Positions 10,425 to 19,757 of a DNA stretch of 64,000 nucleotides are shown piece after piece. Numbering within the stretch: position 1 is the first letter of the stretch; each line of letters begins with the position of its first letter. This DNA comes from Acetobacteraceae bacterium (GTDB lineage: Bacteria; Pseudomonadota; Alphaproteobacteria; Acetobacterales; Acetobacteraceae). Where the stretch lies: contig SHWL01000001.1 in NCBI GenBank assembly GCA_009693865.1, positions 1-64,000 on the forward strand, written 5' to 3'. Below the pieces are notes generated by a model. It saw nothing but the letters and a program-made list of their open reading frames with translations. It ran no database searches and had not been told where the DNA came from. The position numbers and the translations under genes are program-made.

Positions 10425-11513
10425 TTACTCCCCGCTCAACCATTCGAACGTGGGCGAAACGATCAGTGGCCGGTCGCTATCCACGCTGACCCCGCATAGG
10501 GTCCGGCGCATTCCCGGGACGCGGCGTTTCTGAAACGCCGCGCGCGCCGCCTCATCCGCGCCATGCAGGATGCCCTGCGGCACGTGCGACAACGTGGCGG
10601 GTTTGCGAGAGCTGCCTTCGTCGTGATGGACGAACACGCTTTCGTCGTTATCGACGTTACGGTGATAGGACGGCAGTTCTTCCGCGTTCGGGTCGGCCAC
10701 CGCGATCTGCGGCACGAAGGAAATGACGACGAACCCGGAGGCCTGGAACGTGCACCACGCGGAAGGCGCCACATGAATGCGATCCGAACTGATCGGAATG
10801 ATGTCGCGAATGTTCAGTTTGAAGGGGAACAGATCGCCTTTCCAGCCGACCGACACCAGAGGATTATTCCGATAGTAGATCGAACTGTGAATCCCGCGAT
10901 GCCTCACACGCAATTCATGTTCTTCACGCTGCGGAAATCCGTAATCGCACAGTTCCGGCAACACCAAAATCGTTGGATCGACAGGCATATGGCGCCCGGT
11001 CTGGTGGTGCTCGGTCAGCGACAGCGGCGCGGGAGACTCAACCACCAGCATGTGACTCTCGCCCTTCTCGGGCATCAGGCTGAATGTGATGCCCTTCGGG
11101 ATCAGCACATAATCGCCAGGCTCGTAGTCCAGCCGCCCAAACTCGGTGGCGAACATCCCTGTGCCCTTATGCACGAAATACAGAAGGTCCCCGTCGAGAT
11201 TTCGAAACGCATAGGGCATCGCCGCCGCGCGCCGGCTGATGGCGACGCTGACATCGGCGTTGGACAGCATCGGCTCCGGTTCGCCGCGCGGATCGAACTG
11301 GTCGGACGGTTCGACCCGCGTGGTATCCGCGACCCGGCGCGGGACCAAGGGGCCATCGACACGGACGATCTCATTGGGACCGTGTTCGCGGTAGATCATC
11401 GCCACCGGGCCAAAAAAGCCCTGACGGCTGATATGTTCCTCACGGAGGTCGCCCAGACCGACGCGGGCCTGACGGACATGGCGGCCGCGGGCGTGATGGA
11501 TCCAGGATCGCAT
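10425..11513 (-). CDS. Homogentisate 1,2-dioxygenase family protein
   Basis: YREHGPNEIVRVDGPLVPRRV, DGDLLYFVHKGTGMFATEFGRLDYEPGDYVLIPKGITF. Confidence 0.75.
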   Translation of the reverse strand: MRSWIHHARGRHVRQARVGLGDLREEHISRQGFFGPVAMIYREHGPNEIVRVDGPLVPRRVADTTRVEPSDQFDPRGEPEPMLSNADVSVAISRRAAAMPYAFRNLDGDLLYFVHKGTGMFATEFGRLDYEPGDYVLIPKGITFSLMPEKGESHMLVVESPAPLSLTEHHQTGRHMPVDPTILVLPELCDYGFPQREEHELRVRHRGIHSSIYYRNNPLVSVGWKGDLFPFKLNIRDIIPISSDRIHVAPSAWCTFQASGFVVISFVPQIAVADPNAEELPSYHRNVDNDESVFVHHDEGSSRKPATLSHVPQGILHGADEAARAAFQKRRVPGMRRTLCGVSVDSDRPLIVSPTFEWLSGE

Positions 11514-11597
11514 GGCGTGGCACTCCCTTCAGCGGTTCTCGTTATCGCGTGACAACGCCACTTGTGCCGGGTCAGGTCAAGGACAGCGGCGTCCGGT

Positions 11598-11784
11598 CAG
11601 CAATTCTCATCATGGCTGCTGACCTCTCCCAAATCGTCATCCTCCGGCGCGACCGGAGGATCCGGAGCGGCACCACGCCTTGCTTTCCGGCGCTATTATA
11701 CGCGGATATGTGCCGCTACCGATCCTCCGGTCACGCCGGAGGATGACGAAAAAGCAAGCGGCATCGCCATAATGAGAATTGCTG
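11598..11784. repeat. MITE-like palindromic element, 187 bp
   Basis: Terminal inverted repeats CAGCAATTCTCATCATGGC (11598-11616) / GCCATAATGAGAATTGCTG (11766-11784), about 40 bp inner inverted repeat 11634-11673 / 11710-11749; flanking near-direct repeat GCGTCCGGT / GCGTCCGAT. Confidence 0.75.
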
Positions 11785-11792
11785 GCGTCCGA

Positions 11793-13190
11793 TCAGCCGC
11801 CTACCCGTTCATCGGAACTGACCCCAAGCTGCTTCAACTTCCGGTGCAGAGCGCTGCGCTCCATTCCGACGAACTGCGCGGTCCGCGAAATATTGCCGCC
11901 AAATCGCAACAACTGCGACTGAAGATATTGCGTTTCGAACAAATCCCGCGCCTCCCGCAATGGAAGCGACATGATGTCGGCACCGGGATCGATGGTCAGG
12001 ACGCGCGGCGCGCTCGAGCCTATTTCGGGCGGAAGCATGTCGGCGCGGATCGCCTCGGTTGCCCCACCCGGCGCCATGATCAGCAGCCAGTCCATCAGAT
12101 TTCGCAACTGCCGCACGTTGCCTGGCCAGTCGTAGGCCTGTAGCGCCGCCAGCGCATCGGCCGACAATTCCCGCGCCGCCATCCCGGAAGTCTCGGCCGA
12201 GCGTCCAATGAAATGCCGGGCGAGGTCCGGCACATCCTCCCGCCGTTCCTTCAACGCAGGCAGTTTCACCGGCACGACGGCCAGCCGGTAAAACAGGTCT
12301 TCGCGGAACCGGCCGGTGCCGATCTCGGCCTGCAAATCGCGATTGGTGGTCGCGATCACCCGGACGTCGACCCTGACCCGGTTGGAGCCTCCGACGCGTT
12401 CGAAACTCTGGTCCTGCAACGCGCGGACGATCTTGCCCTGAGTTTCCAACGGCATATCCGCCACTTCGTCCAGAAGCAGTGTCCCGCCGTGAGCACGTTC
12501 CAATACACCGGCGCGGCGGGGTTGCGCCGACGCGTCGGGGCCGGGCTCGACCCCGAACAGTTCCTCCTCAAAACGGGCGGGCGCCATGGTCGCGCAATTC
12601 ATGACGACAAATGGCCCGTCGGCCCGCCGGGATCGGCCATGGATCATTCGCGCCACGACCTCCTTGCCCGATCCGGCCGGCCCGGCGATGAGCACGCGGG
12701 AACCGGTGGGTGCGACCTTATCCACCTGACCGCGCACCTGTGCCATGGCAGCGGACTCGCCGATGAGCCCGGCTTCGGGGCCGGCGCGAAGGCGGAGTTC
12801 GGCGTTTTCCCGATGCAGGGCCGCGGCTTCCAGAGCGCGACGAACCACCAGCAGCAAGCGGTCTGACTGGAACGGTTTCTCAATGAAGTCGTAGGCCCCG
12901 TGTTGAATGGCGCCTACCGCCATCTCGATCGTGCCATGGCCGGAGATCATGATGACCGGCACTGCTGGCTCCTCGGCGTGGAATGATTCCAGCAATCCAA
13001 TTCCATCGAGCGTTGAGCCCTGTAGCCAGACATCCAAAACGACCAGAGACGGACGGCGCGCATGGAACGCGGCCAAAGCGGTATCTGAGTCGCCAGCGGC
13101 CCGGGTTTCGTAGCCCTCGTCGGCCAGGATGCCGTCGATCAGCATCCGGATATCGGGCTCGTCGTCGACGATCAGAATGTCAAACGCCAT
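11793..13190 (-). CDS. ntrX: NtrX-type sigma-54 response regulator
   Basis: Receiver MAFDILIVDDEPDIRMLIDGILADEGYETR, AAA+ domain, directly downstream of ntrY-like kinase. Confidence 0.92.
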   Translation of the reverse strand: MAFDILIVDDEPDIRMLIDGILADEGYETRAAGDSDTALAAFHARRPSLVVLDVWLQGSTLDGIGLLESFHAEEPAVPVIMISGHGTIEMAVGAIQHGAYDFIEKPFQSDRLLLVVRRALEAAALHRENAELRLRAGPEAGLIGESAAMAQVRGQVDKVAPTGSRVLIAGPAGSGKEVVARMIHGRSRRADGPFVVMNCATMAPARFEEELFGVEPGPDASAQPRRAGVLERAHGGTLLLDEVADMPLETQGKIVRALQDQSFERVGGSNRVRVDVRVIATTNRDLQAEIGTGRFREDLFYRLAVVPVKLPALKERREDVPDLARHFIGRSAETSGMAARELSADALAALQAYDWPGNVRQLRNLMDWLLIMAPGGATEAIRADMLPPEIGSSAPRVLTIDPGADIMSLPLREARDLFETQYLQSQLLRFGGNISRTAQFVGMERSALHRKLKQLGVSSDERVGG

Positions 13191-15468
13191 GAGAGGTTCC
13201 GGCGTGCGACGGCATATACGATGCCCCTGGGACGGAGGTGGACGGCCAAACCAAGGCCGCTACCGTGCCAGGCCCGTCCGGCCGATCCTCCAGAGTTACA
13301 TGACCGCCGTGATCCTCCATGATCTTCTTCACGATCGCGAGTCCCAATCCGGTTCCTTTCGGTTTGTGGGTCACATACGGCTCCATGAGCCGGCCTCTGT
13401 CTTCGCGCGGCAGTCCGATTCCATCATCGGTGACGCGCAGTGATACCAGACCGTTCGAGTCTGTCACGGACACGGTGATCGCCCCGGCGCCGTCCCGCAT
13501 CGCCACCGCGTCAGCCGCGTTGCGCAACAAATTGGTGATCGCCTGCCTCATCATGCGCCGATCGCATGGTACGACCGGCCCACGTGCCGGGATGTCGCTG
13601 GACCAGGCGATCCCCGGGAGCGCCGTCTTCTGCAACACAAGCGTCTCACGGGCGATCAGGCCGACATCCTCCGGTTTGATCACCGGCTGCGGCATCCTCG
13701 CGAAGGCCGAGAACTCGTCGACCATCCGGCCGATATCGCCGACATGACGGATGATCGTGTCGGCACATATCCCGAACGTTTCCGGATCGGAGGTGATTTC
13801 CTTGGTGAACCGGCGCTTCAGCCGTTCGGCCGCCAATTGGATTGGGGTCAGCGGGTTCTTGATCTCATGCGCGATACGCCGCGCGACATCGGCCCAGGCC
13901 GCCTTGCGTTGAGCAAGTTGAAGTTCAGTGATGTCGTCGAAGGTTACAATGAAGCCGTTCACTCTTCCAGCCGTCATCTCCGCCCCGATCCGGACCAGCA
14001 GCGTGCGAGGTTTGCTCGGCGGCCCGATCCGGACTTCTTCGGTGCGCGGGCGCTCTGGCGCGGCGCGCGCGGCTTCGATCAGGCCGGCGAATTCTGGCAC
14101 CACGACCTCCAGGTCGCGGCCGATCGCGGCGAGAAGATCGACCGCCAGCAGTTCGGTGGCGGTGCGGTTTGGCAGTTCGATCCGGCCGCGCGCATCCAGG
14201 CCGATCACGCCGGCCGACACGCCCGCCAGCACGGTCTCGGTAAACCGGCGGCGGCCGTCGATCTGGCTGTAGGCCTCCATCAGTTCGGCCCGTTGCGCGG
14301 CGAGCTGACCGGTCATCCGATTGAACGCGCGCGAAAGGCCCGCGAGTTCGTCACGCGTCTGACCCTCCGTGACGCGCACGCCCAGATCGCCGCCGCGAAC
14401 CCGCTCGGCGGCGTTGATCAGCGTGCCAATGGGACGGGCGATCTGGTTGGCCATGACCAGACCGATCAGCGCGGCGGCAAGCAGCACCAGCAGCGCCACG
14501 ACCGCGAAAATCCATGCGAAGGCGATTTGCAGCCAGGACCGGCTTTCATCCAGACGCTGATATTCCGACACCGCCTGTTCGGTGCGGGTCATGTAGCCGA
14601 GGATCTTCGGATCGACCGGACGGCCAATCATCAGCAGCAACGGCGGCGTCGCATTCAGCCGCGCCACCGCGCGAACGCGCGTGCCATCGCCGCCATTGAG
14701 CACCTGGACATCGCCGTCGAGCGCCTGGCGCGACACAGCCGGCGGCGGTGGATCGACGCCAAACCCCACGAACAGCCCGGCCGCCGCAAGAATCTGGCCG
14801 GTATTGGGCTCGTAAATCACTGCTTCGGTCAGGCCGCGCAGCGTCGTTTGATTGTCCAGCACACTGACGAACACGGACGGGTCGGCGGCGAGATATTGGC
14901 CGGCCCGCGCGAGGTCATTGGCCATTTCCAGCGCATCTGAGCGGATCGTATTGCGGTGTTCCTCCAGGTAGCCGTGGGACACCTGGAGTGATTCCGCCAA
15001 CGCCGCGCGCACCGGATCGTTGAACCAGGCCTGGATGCCGAAATGGAAGAAGGCGACGGCGAAACAGGCGACCAGGATGGTCGGTGCCGCGGCGACACCA
15101 CTGAACAACAGCACAAGGCGGACATGCAGTTGCGAGCCGGCCGAGCCGCGCCGCCGCTCCACCCAGACCCGCGTCAGCCGACCCGCGACCACCGCCCCCA
15201 ACAGCAACAGTACCGATACGTTGGCCAGCACCAGTGTCGTGCCAACCCCGGGCCTGAGGCCGAATGGCGAACCGCGCGCGATAATGATGAACGTCGACAG
15301 ACCGACACACAACGCGATGGCCGCGAGGATGAAAGTCATCGTCTTGCTGACCAGGACCCGGCTGAGGCCGGACAGTAGCGTGGCACCCAGGCCCGGCGCG
15401 GCGGGCACGGGCGGGCCGGACGTCATTTCGTCTGGGGCCAATGCGCTTCTGGGGGAGAAGATGTTCAT
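13180..15468 (-). CDS. ntrY: NtrY-type sensor histidine kinase
   Basis: Multiple N-terminal TM segments, HAMP (MANQIARPIGTLINAAERV), RRIAHEIKNPLTPIQLAAERLKRRF; start MNIFSPRSALAP chosen within longer ORF. Confidence 0.92.
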   Translation of the reverse strand: MNIFSPRSALAPDEMTSGPPVPAAPGLGATLLSGLSRVLVSKTMTFILAAIALCVGLSTFIIIARGSPFGLRPGVGTTLVLANVSVLLLLGAVVAGRLTRVWVERRRGSAGSQLHVRLVLLFSGVAAAPTILVACFAVAFFHFGIQAWFNDPVRAALAESLQVSHGYLEEHRNTIRSDALEMANDLARAGQYLAADPSVFVSVLDNQTTLRGLTEAVIYEPNTGQILAAAGLFVGFGVDPPPPAVSRQALDGDVQVLNGGDGTRVRAVARLNATPPLLLMIGRPVDPKILGYMTRTEQAVSEYQRLDESRSWLQIAFAWIFAVVALLVLLAAALIGLVMANQIARPIGTLINAAERVRGGDLGVRVTEGQTRDELAGLSRAFNRMTGQLAAQRAELMEAYSQIDGRRRFTETVLAGVSAGVIGLDARGRIELPNRTATELLAVDLLAAIGRDLEVVVPEFAGLIEAARAAPERPRTEEVRIGPPSKPRTLLVRIGAEMTAGRVNGFIVTFDDITELQLAQRKAAWADVARRIAHEIKNPLTPIQLAAERLKRRFTKEITSDPETFGICADTIIRHVGDIGRMVDEFSAFARMPQPVIKPEDVGLIARETLVLQKTALPGIAWSSDIPARGPVVPCDRRMMRQAITNLLRNAADAVAMRDGAGAITVSVTDSNGLVSLRVTDDGIGLPREDRGRLMEPYVTHKPKGTGLGLAIVKKIMEDHGGHVTLEDRPDGPGTVAALVWPSTSVPGASYMPSHAGTSHGV

Positions 15469-15517
15469 CCCGTCCGGCCACCGGAAGGGGCTTGCGCCGG
15501 GGAAGCGTCCGGGCTCC

Positions 15518-15746
15518 GACCCGAAACCCGCCAGGAGGTTCTGCTCCCTGGACCTCCGGCAAAGGCAGTGGCCTTCGCAATCCGTCCATTTCTGGTTGGG
15601 AGTGAGAGGGGGCCTGCTCGGATGTTGAAAGGTCTCTGATGCCCCCCTCTCACTCCCAACCAAATTGAGGGGTTCCAAGGGCCACTGCCCTTGGCGGGAG
15701 TCCAGAGGGCGGCGCCCTCTGGTCGGGGTCCGGGGTGAAACCCCGG
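15518..15746. repeat. Multi-hairpin composite inverted repeat between ntrC and ntrY
   Basis: Core inverted repeat GGTTGGGAGTGAGAGGGGG (15594-15612) / CCCCCTCTCACTCCCAACC, flanked by hairpins CCAAGGGCcactGCCCTTGG (15675-15694), CCAGAGGGCggcGCCCTCTGG (15702-15722), CCGGGGTgaaACCCCGG (15730-15746) and a diverged inverted copy at about 15518-15575. Confidence 0.85.
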
Positions 15747-15766
15747 CGCCCTCCCGGCGCGGGCTG

Positions 15767-17224
15767 TCACATCACGCCCCGGATCACGGGGATTTCCAGG
15801 TCGCGGATTTTCTTGCGCAACGTATTGCGATTGAGGCCCAGCATGGCGGCGGCCTTGATCTGGTTGCCACGTGTCGCGGCCAGGGTCAGGCGGATCAGCG
15901 GCCGCTCCACTTCCGCGATGATCCGGTCGTACACCCCAGTGATCGCCATGCCGTCGTCATGGGCCGCGAGGAATTCCTTGATGTGACGTTCCACCGCGCG
16001 AGATAGCGTGTCCGGACCGGTCCGGGCCGGCTGATCCGGCGTTTGGATCGGAGTGGGCGCGGCTTCGGCCAGATCCGCGTTGACGATATCGCCCGTGATG
16101 GTTTCCTCGGGGCACAGCGCGGCGAGCCGCCGCATCAGGTTTTCCAGCTCCCGCACATTACCGGGCCAGGGATGTTGTTTCAGCCTGTCCACGGCGGTCT
16201 GATCCAGGTTCTTCGGGGGCAGGCCGTCTTCCCGCGCGCGATCCATGAAGTGGCGAGCCAGCAATGGAATGTCCTCCGCCCGTTCGCGCAGCGGCGGCAG
16301 ACGAATTGGGACAACGTTCAGGCGGTAGAACAAGTCTTCGCGAAATTGCCCGAGCCTTATGGCGTTGCGCAGGTCGCGGTGGGTGGCGGCGATGATGCGG
16401 ACATTGGCCTTGATCGGCTGGCGGCCACCCACCGAGGTGAATTCGCCCTCTTGCAGCACGCGCAACAAGCGGGTTTGCGCTTCGGGCGGCATGTCGCCGA
16501 TCTCATCCAGGAACAGTGTGCCACCGTTGGCCTGTTCGAAGCGGCCCTGGGTACGGTTGGTGGCGCCGGTAAAGGCGCCGCGCTCATGGCCGAACAATTC
16601 GCTTTCGATCAGTTCGCGCGGGATCGCAGCCATGTTGACAGCGACAAAAGGTCCGGCCCGGCGCTTGCCGTAATCGTGCAGCGCGCGCGCCACCAATTCC
16701 TTCCCGGTGCCGGACTCGCCGTTGATCATCACCGTCAGATCGGCGGTCGTGAGCCGCGCGATGGTCCGGTAAATCTCCTGCATCGACGGGCTACGGCCGA
16801 TCAGCGGCAGACGCTCCTCCGAGTCGCGCGCCTCAGGAGCCCAGATTGTGTGTTCGGCGGGCACCTGCAGCGCGCGGCCGACAACGGAGATCAATTCGGC
16901 CAGGTCGAACGGCTTCGGCAAATACTCGAAGGCGCCGCGCTGGGCCGCCTTGACCGCCGTCATCAGCGTCGATTGCGCGCTCATGACGATCACCCGCAAA
17001 TCAGGGCGGATGCGCTTGATGCGCGGGATCAGATCGAGACCGTTTTCATCGGGCATCACCACGTCGGTGATGACAAGATCGCCCTCCCCCTCCTCCACCC
17101 AACGCCAGAGCGTCGCCGCATTCCCGGTACTGCGAACCTGATAACCGCTGCGCCCAAGGGCCTGGGTCAGGACGGTTCGGATCGATCGGTCGTCGTCGGC
17201 GACGAGAACGGTCGGCGGCGTCAT
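15767..17224 (-). CDS. ntrC: Nitrogen regulation response regulator NtrC
   Basis: [34 protein letters not shown]+ ([20 protein letters not shown]), Fis-type [20 protein letters not shown]. Confidence 0.95.
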   Translation of the reverse strand: MTPPTVLVADDDRSIRTVLTQALGRSGYQVRSTGNAATLWRWVEEGEGDLVITDVVMPDENGLDLIPRIKRIRPDLRVIVMSAQSTLMTAVKAAQRGAFEYLPKPFDLAELISVVGRALQVPAEHTIWAPEARDSEERLPLIGRSPSMQEIYRTIARLTTADLTVMINGESGTGKELVARALHDYGKRRAGPFVAVNMAAIPRELIESELFGHERGAFTGATNRTQGRFEQANGGTLFLDEIGDMPPEAQTRLLRVLQEGEFTSVGGRQPIKANVRIIAATHRDLRNAIRLGQFREDLFYRLNVVPIRLPPLRERAEDIPLLARHFMDRAREDGLPPKNLDQTAVDRLKQHPWPGNVRELENLMRRLAALCPEETITGDIVNADLAEAAPTPIQTPDQPARTGPDTLSRAVERHIKEFLAAHDDGMAITGVYDRIIAEVERPLIRLTLAATRGNQIKAAAMLGLNRNTLRKKIRDLEIPVIRGVM

Positions 17225-18357
17225 CAAGCAGGATCCTTTTCCGAAACGACCGGCAAATGCAGGCGAAATTCTGTACGCCCAGGCCGGGAGTCGACCTCGA
17301 TCAGCCCCCCATGGTCGCCAACGATCTTGGCGACCAGCGACAGGCCCAATCCGCTGCCCGATGCCTTGGAGGTCACGAAGGGTTCGAACAAATGCGGTCT
17401 GATGTCCTCGGGGATGCCCGGCCCATTGTCCCGGACCCCGACATAAAGCGGCAGATCGACCCGCTCTGACGTGCCGGGCACGGCGATCCGCATGCCGTGT
17501 TGAAACCCGGTGGTGAGCACGATTTCTGGATGCGCGACACCGGCCGTGAGAATCGCTTCGGCGGCGTTCTTCACGAGGTTCAGGATGACCTGCACCAACT
17601 GGTCCCGGTTGCCCCATACCGGCGGCAGCGAAGGATCGTAATTCTCCTGAAACCGCACGGTTTCCGCGAAGCCCGATTGCGCCAGTCGCCGCACGTGCTC
17701 CAACACGCGATGGACATTCACGGCGGTGCGCGCAATCGGCTTTTCCGAGAACGCCTCCATCCGGTCGACCAGCGCGCGAATGCGGTCGGCTTCGTCGCGG
17801 ATCAGCACCGTAAGCTCGCGGTCCGCCTCATCGACGCTCGCCTCCAGCAACTGGGCCGCGCCGCGAATGCCGGACAGTGGATTCTTCACCTCATGCGCCA
17901 GGATCGCCGCCATGCCACTGACACTGCGTGCCGCGCCCCGGAACGCGAGTTGGCGATCCAGCGAGCGTGCAGCCGAAGCATCCTGCAAAACCAGAACGAC
18001 CGCGCCCGGTTCCTCCGCCATGGCTGAGCCCAGTACCGTGATGCCCGTTTTGACGAGGCGTGGGCTTTCCAGCGACAGATCGTGGTTGGACACCGTGCCT
18101 TCGGTCTGGCGCACCTGTTCAATCAGCAAATACAGCGGACTGTCGGCAGGAACCAGGTCGTTCAACCGCATTTGCGCGAGGCCGGAGGCGGAGATGCCGA
18201 GAAATTGCTCGGCGGCGTGATTGACCTGGCGAAACCGGTTGTCCGCGTCCAGCACGACGACCGGAACCGGCAGCGCGCTGAGGATCGCCGCGCTATCGAT
18301 TGCGCGCGGGCCTCGGCCAGGGAGCAAGCCAACCGCGCGGGAGAGGACGGAACTCAT
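17224..18357 (-). CDS. ntrB: Nitrogen regulation sensor kinase NtrB
   Basis: PAS domain, [41 protein letters not shown]; overlaps ntrC start. Confidence 0.95.
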   Translation of the reverse strand: MSSVLSRAVGLLPGRGPRAIDSAAILSALPVPVVVLDADNRFRQVNHAAEQFLGISASGLAQMRLNDLVPADSPLYLLIEQVRQTEGTVSNHDLSLESPRLVKTGITVLGSAMAEEPGAVVLVLQDASAARSLDRQLAFRGAARSVSGMAAILAHEVKNPLSGIRGAAQLLEASVDEADRELTVLIRDEADRIRALVDRMEAFSEKPIARTAVNVHRVLEHVRRLAQSGFAETVRFQENYDPSLPPVWGNRDQLVQVILNLVKNAAEAILTAGVAHPEIVLTTGFQHGMRIAVPGTSERVDLPLYVGVRDNGPGIPEDIRPHLFEPFVTSKASGSGLGLSLVAKIVGDHGGLIEVDSRPGRTEFRLHLPVVSEKDPA

Positions 18358-19439
18358 GCCGCTTCCAGAACCTCTTCATCCAAATGGAGGCCTCCTTGTC
18401 CCACCGCGCGGGTCACGCCGCGCGCAATCAGCGGGTCATAGAAGGCATCCAAGGCCGCGATGACCGGCTCGGCGTCCGGCAGCCTGTTCATCAGGGCGCG
18501 GAATTCGGCCGAGCCCGGGAGGCCCTTCGAGTACCAGGACAAATGCTTGCGCGCGAGCCGCACGCCGGCCGAGCGGCCAAACTGGTCCAGCAAGGCGCGA
18601 TAGTGGTTCAGAACGATCGCTTTTTGCCGCGCCAGTCCGGGGTCGGGCAACCTTACCCCAGTTGCCAGAAAATGCGCCACCTGCGCCAGGAACCAGGGAC
18701 GTCCGTAACAACCGCGGCCGATCATGACGCCGTCGGCGCCCGACAGGCGCAACGCGGTGGCGGCGTCGTCCTCGGTCAGGATATCGCCGTTGACGATCAC
18801 CGGCAGGGTGACGGCCTGTTTGACGCGGGCGACAAAAGCCCAGTCGGCGGTGCCGTTATAAAGCTGCTGCCGCGTGCGCCCATGCACGGTCACCATCTTG
18901 ATCCCCGACTCCTGGGCGATTCGCGCCAGGTTGGGGGCGTTGAGGTTGTCGCGATCCCAGCCCATGCGCATTTTCAGCGTGACCGGGACTCGGACGGCGT
19001 TGACCGTGGCCTCCAAAATCGCGGCGGCTGCGCGTTCGTCGCGCATCAGGGCTGAGCCGGCCATCTGGCCAATTGCGACCTTCTTCACGGGACAGCCAAA
19101 ATTGATATCGATGAGGTCGGCGCCTTTGCCAGTGGCGATGCGCGCGGCCTCGGCCATCGCGGTCGGATCGCAGCCCGCCAGTTGCACCGCGGATATGCCA
19201 CCGTCACCATCGACCTGAGCCATGGTCAGGGTCTTTTGATTTTCGCGGATCATCGCCCAGGAGGCGATCATTTCGGAAACGACCATACCGGCGCCGAGGG
19301 ATTTGGCGGTGCGGCGGAACGGTAGATCGGTAACACCGGACATCGGCGCCAGAATGACCGGCGTGTCGATTCGGACGCCACCCCCCAGATCGATTGGTCT
19401 GAGGGCAGGAAGGTTGTTTTCTGACCGGTAGTTGCCCAT
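18354..19439 (-). CDS. dusB: tRNA-dihydrouridine synthase (DusB/NifR3)
   Basis: [61 protein letters not shown]. Confidence 0.95.
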   Translation of the reverse strand: MGNYRSENNLPALRPIDLGGGVRIDTPVILAPMSGVTDLPFRRTAKSLGAGMVVSEMIASWAMIRENQKTLTMAQVDGDGGISAVQLAGCDPTAMAEAARIATGKGADLIDINFGCPVKKVAIGQMAGSALMRDERAAAAILEATVNAVRVPVTLKMRMGWDRDNLNAPNLARIAQESGIKMVTVHGRTRQQLYNGTADWAFVARVKQAVTLPVIVNGDILTEDDAATALRLSGADGVMIGRGCYGRPWFLAQVAHFLATGVRLPDPGLARQKAIVLNHYRALLDQFGRSAGVRLARKHLSWYSKGLPGSAEFRALMNRLPDAEPVIAALDAFYDPLIARGVTRAVGQGGLHLDEEVLEAA

Positions 19440-19648
19440 GATTTGGGCAAATTAGCGCGTGAGCACGCGGCATGCAACGGGGCTGCGGGGGCGGTGTCAC
19501 GCCGCGTTTATCTTTTGCCGACATTGCGTGCCGGGTCAATCTCCACGCAAGCGGTATCCTGGCCGGTTTTCCACGACCAGTGTCTTCAACAAGACCCATT
19601 GCAACGCGAGATCGTCGGGGGACAACAGTATGGGGACGTCCATGGAGC

Positions 19649-19690
19649 GGTTCCTTTTCCATTAAAACCGCAATCCAATTAGAAGGAACC
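19649..19690. promoter_or_regulatory. Inverted repeat GGTTCCTT...AAGGAACC upstream of STAND gene
   Basis: Perfect 8-bp arms at 19649-19656 and 19683-19690; ends 67 bp before the likely ATG. Confidence 0.35.
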
Positions 19691-19721
19691 CAGCCGCCGG
19701 TCGTCCCGATCCTTCGTGACA

Positions 19722-19741
19722 TTGGCGACCTTTGGCGACCT
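19722..19741. repeat. Perfect tandem 10-bp duplication (TTGGCGACCT)x2
   Basis: Read directly; lies 16 bp before ATG at 19758. Confidence 0.7.
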
Positions 19742-19757
19742 ATCGCGGAGTATTGTC

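Noticed and set aside
13744-14940. 398-aa plus-strand ORF opposite ntrY
   Set aside because: Antisense shadow ORF; low-complexity, His/Arg-rich translation with no family features.
15465-15770. 101-aa ORF in the ntrC-ntrY gap as a protein
   Set aside because: Its sequence is mostly the hairpin repeat; the repeat explanation fits better.
16043-17446. 467-aa plus-strand ORF opposite ntrC
   Set aside because: Antisense shadow of a clear ntrC gene.
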